A DNA stretch of 64,000 bases from Thermosporothrix hazakensis (lineage in GTDB: Bacteria > Chloroflexota > Ktedonobacteria > Ktedonobacterales > Ktedonobacteraceae), in NCBI RefSeq assembly GCF_003253565.1, contig NZ_QKUF01000016.1:1-64000 (forward strand), given 5' to 3'. A program made the translations under genes and the position numbers. The notes beneath the pieces are model-generated. The model made no database searches and was not told the DNA's origin. It worked only from the letters and a program-made list of their open reading frames with translations. Each line of letters begins with the position of its first letter. Position 1 is the first letter of the stretch. Below are positions 62,743-64,000 of this stretch, in pieces.

Positions 62743-64000
62743 TCAGGGCCGGCTGGCATAGAGCAGATAAATCACGGAACCCTTATAGAGTTCGTCCTGT
62801 TGCACAGTGAGCGTGTAGCCATGCGCTTTCAACAGGTTTGTGATCGTGTCCAGTTGGCCATGAAGGTTATGCACCTCTGCCACAATGGAGTGTATCTTGT
62901 TCCAATCCTCGTCGGCGATGCCTCTCAGGACATCGAGCTCACTTTTCTGAACATCGATCTTTAGCAGGTCGATACGCTCAACAGCGTTTTCTTTCATTAC
63001 CGCCGAGAGAGGATGCAGTTTGCAAACAAATGTCTGGCTTTTCAGGCGCTCCTCGACGAGCTCGCCAGCATAGCGCATCACCTGCTCCATTTCGGGCCGG
63101 GCTTGCTGGTACTGGTTCTGGAGAATACTGGTTAATACCTCTTCCTCCTCTGCCCGGTTGGCATAAAAAGACGACATGCCCGTAGAAAAGGGATAAAAAG
63201 TGAACTCTGCGGTTCTGGCAGTGTCGGATAGACCAAAGGGGAAAAGGCGGGCATTGACCTTATGGAGAGCTATATTGCGAGAGAGAACCTCAAACGTAGG
63301 GGGCGAGGGTTCAAAGGCGTATATCTGGATTCCCCTGTTCAGGGAGTGCAAGAACAGCGTAAACAGACCGATGTTTGCTCCTACATCGAAGACGCAGGCG
63401 TTTTGTGGCAATTCAGGTAGATGGCTGGTATAAGCGCGATGGACGAAGATGTCTTCATAGAAATGGTCCGTTTCCGCTTTGTTCTGGTGCATAATCTTCA
63501 GCCCATTGGGAAGTTGATAGTGCAGGGCAGGTCCAGTGAAAGCAGCAGGTTGTGCTTCATTATGCTGGTGGTGCTCTCCACGCAGCGCATCGTCCAGCAC
63601 TCTGGCGAACTGGGCTACCGTTGGGGCTTCAAACAGAGAGCTAAGAGGAAGCTCTACCCCATATGTTTTTTTCAAGGCCTCAAGGATACGGAGAGCGAGC
63701 AGGGAATGTCCGCCTAATTCAAAAAAACTGTCATGTATCCCGATGCCATCGATGTGTAGAATCCGTTGCCAGAGCGAAACCAGAGCCTGTTCACGTTCTC
63801 CGGAGGGCGGAACATAGTCTGTCGTGAGCCAGGGACGGGTGCGTTTTTGTTTGGGCTTCCGCCTTCGGCTCATTTTTCTTGCTTCGCTCGTTTCCTGTTC
63901 GGGAGGCTCAACAGTGGTCCGGAGAAGCTGAGGGAGGGTGTAGTCTGGCTTTTGTTGATAAAACTGATTCCAGTTGAGCGGCACGCCTGTAAGCCAGAGT
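62743..64000 (-). CDS. PKS C-terminus: (AT)-carrier-FkbM methyltransferase, 5' part beyond window
   Basis: The frame stays open to the window edge, so the gene begins beyond 64000. At the edge the residues LWLTGVPLNWNQFY match the linker that follows an AT domain in type I PKSs. After a basic linker comes a carrier domain (LGGHSLLALRIL, Ser94 counted from GTG 63984) and then an FkbM-type methyltransferase with CVFDVGANIGLFTLF as SAM motif and YAFEPSPPTFEVL. No KR lies between AT and carrier. FkbM domains O-methylate hydroxyl or carboxyl groups of natural products. The protein ends without the docking-like tail of the other line members, so it could be the terminal (or a starter) module. Order in the pathway is unproven. 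Confidence 0.8.
   Translation of the reverse strand, partial: LWLTGVPLNWNQFYQQKPDYTLPQLLRTTVEPPEQETSEARKMSRRRKPKQKRTRPWLTTDYVPPSGEREQALVSLWQRILHIDGIGIHDSFFELGGHSLLALRILEALKKTYGVELPLSSLFEAPTVAQFARVLDDALRGEHHQHNEAQPAAFTGPALHYQLPNGLKIMHQNKAETDHFYEDIFVHRAYTSHLPELPQNACVFDVGANIGLFTLFLHSLNRGIQIYAFEPSPPTFEVLSRNIALHKVNARLFPFGLSDTARTAEFTFYPFSTGMSSFYANRAEEEEVLTSILQNQYQQARPEMEQVMRYAGELVEERLKSQTFVCKLHPLSAVMKENAVERIDLLKIDVQKSELDVLRGIADEDWNKIHSIVAEVHNLHGQLDTITNLLKAHGYTLTVQQDELYKGSVIYLLYASRP

Overview
The window looks like chromosomal DNA of a soil-type multicellular bacterium, most probably a member of the Ktedonobacteria (Chloroflexota). This is inferred from gene style: two long winged-helix/BTAD regulators, an XRE-plus-TPR regulator, a run of short HTH genes, moderate GC, frequent GTG/TTG starts and a large hybrid NRPS/PKS locus. 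No rRNA, tRNA, CRISPR array or complete insertion sequence was seen.

Left part (1-12.3 kb): a gene cut by the window start and two tiny ORFs on the minus strand; a BTAD regulator followed by a Nudix hydrolase and a cupin; a GAF histidine kinase with a LysE-exporter remnant; then, on the minus strand, an XRE-TPR regulator, a CYTH protein, a second Nudix hydrolase, a Rossmann protein and a second BTAD regulator. Between 12.1 and 14.8 kb lies a compact operon of about six overlapping small genes of unknown function. It has a 36-bp interrupted palindrome and a good promoter in front and a strong terminator behind.

Middle part (15-30 kb): an alpha/beta hydrolase and an autoregulated TetR; a methyltransferase; a ribbon-helix-helix/VOC fusion with its own palindromic operator; a 14-TM drug exporter; a DinB protein; a CPA2 antiporter; a decayed acyltransferase; and an AraC-linked redox locus (cupins, DUF2255, aldo/keto reductase, CMD, zinc alcohol dehydrogenase). 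These are mainly stress, detoxification and efflux functions.

Right part (30.3-64 kb): a four-protein, co-directional assembly line on the minus strand, starting at 61076. The order is PKS (KS-AT-KR-ACP), NRPS (C-A-PCP-E, C-PCP without an A domain, Cy-A-cMT-PCP), NRPS (two C-A-nMT-PCP modules), PKS (KS-AT-DH-ER-KR-ACP). A divergent type II thioesterase and a further PKS/carrier/FkbM-methyltransferase gene running off the window end complete the visible locus. Binding-pocket residues read from the sequence suggest D-Ala (tentative), Cys cyclised to a C-methyl-thiazoline, and two successive N-methyl-Leu residues, flanked by a beta-hydroxyacyl unit and a fully reduced polyketide extension. No terminal thioesterase is present and every visible assembly protein carries a C-terminal docking-like tail, so the line probably continues in the gene beyond 64 kb.
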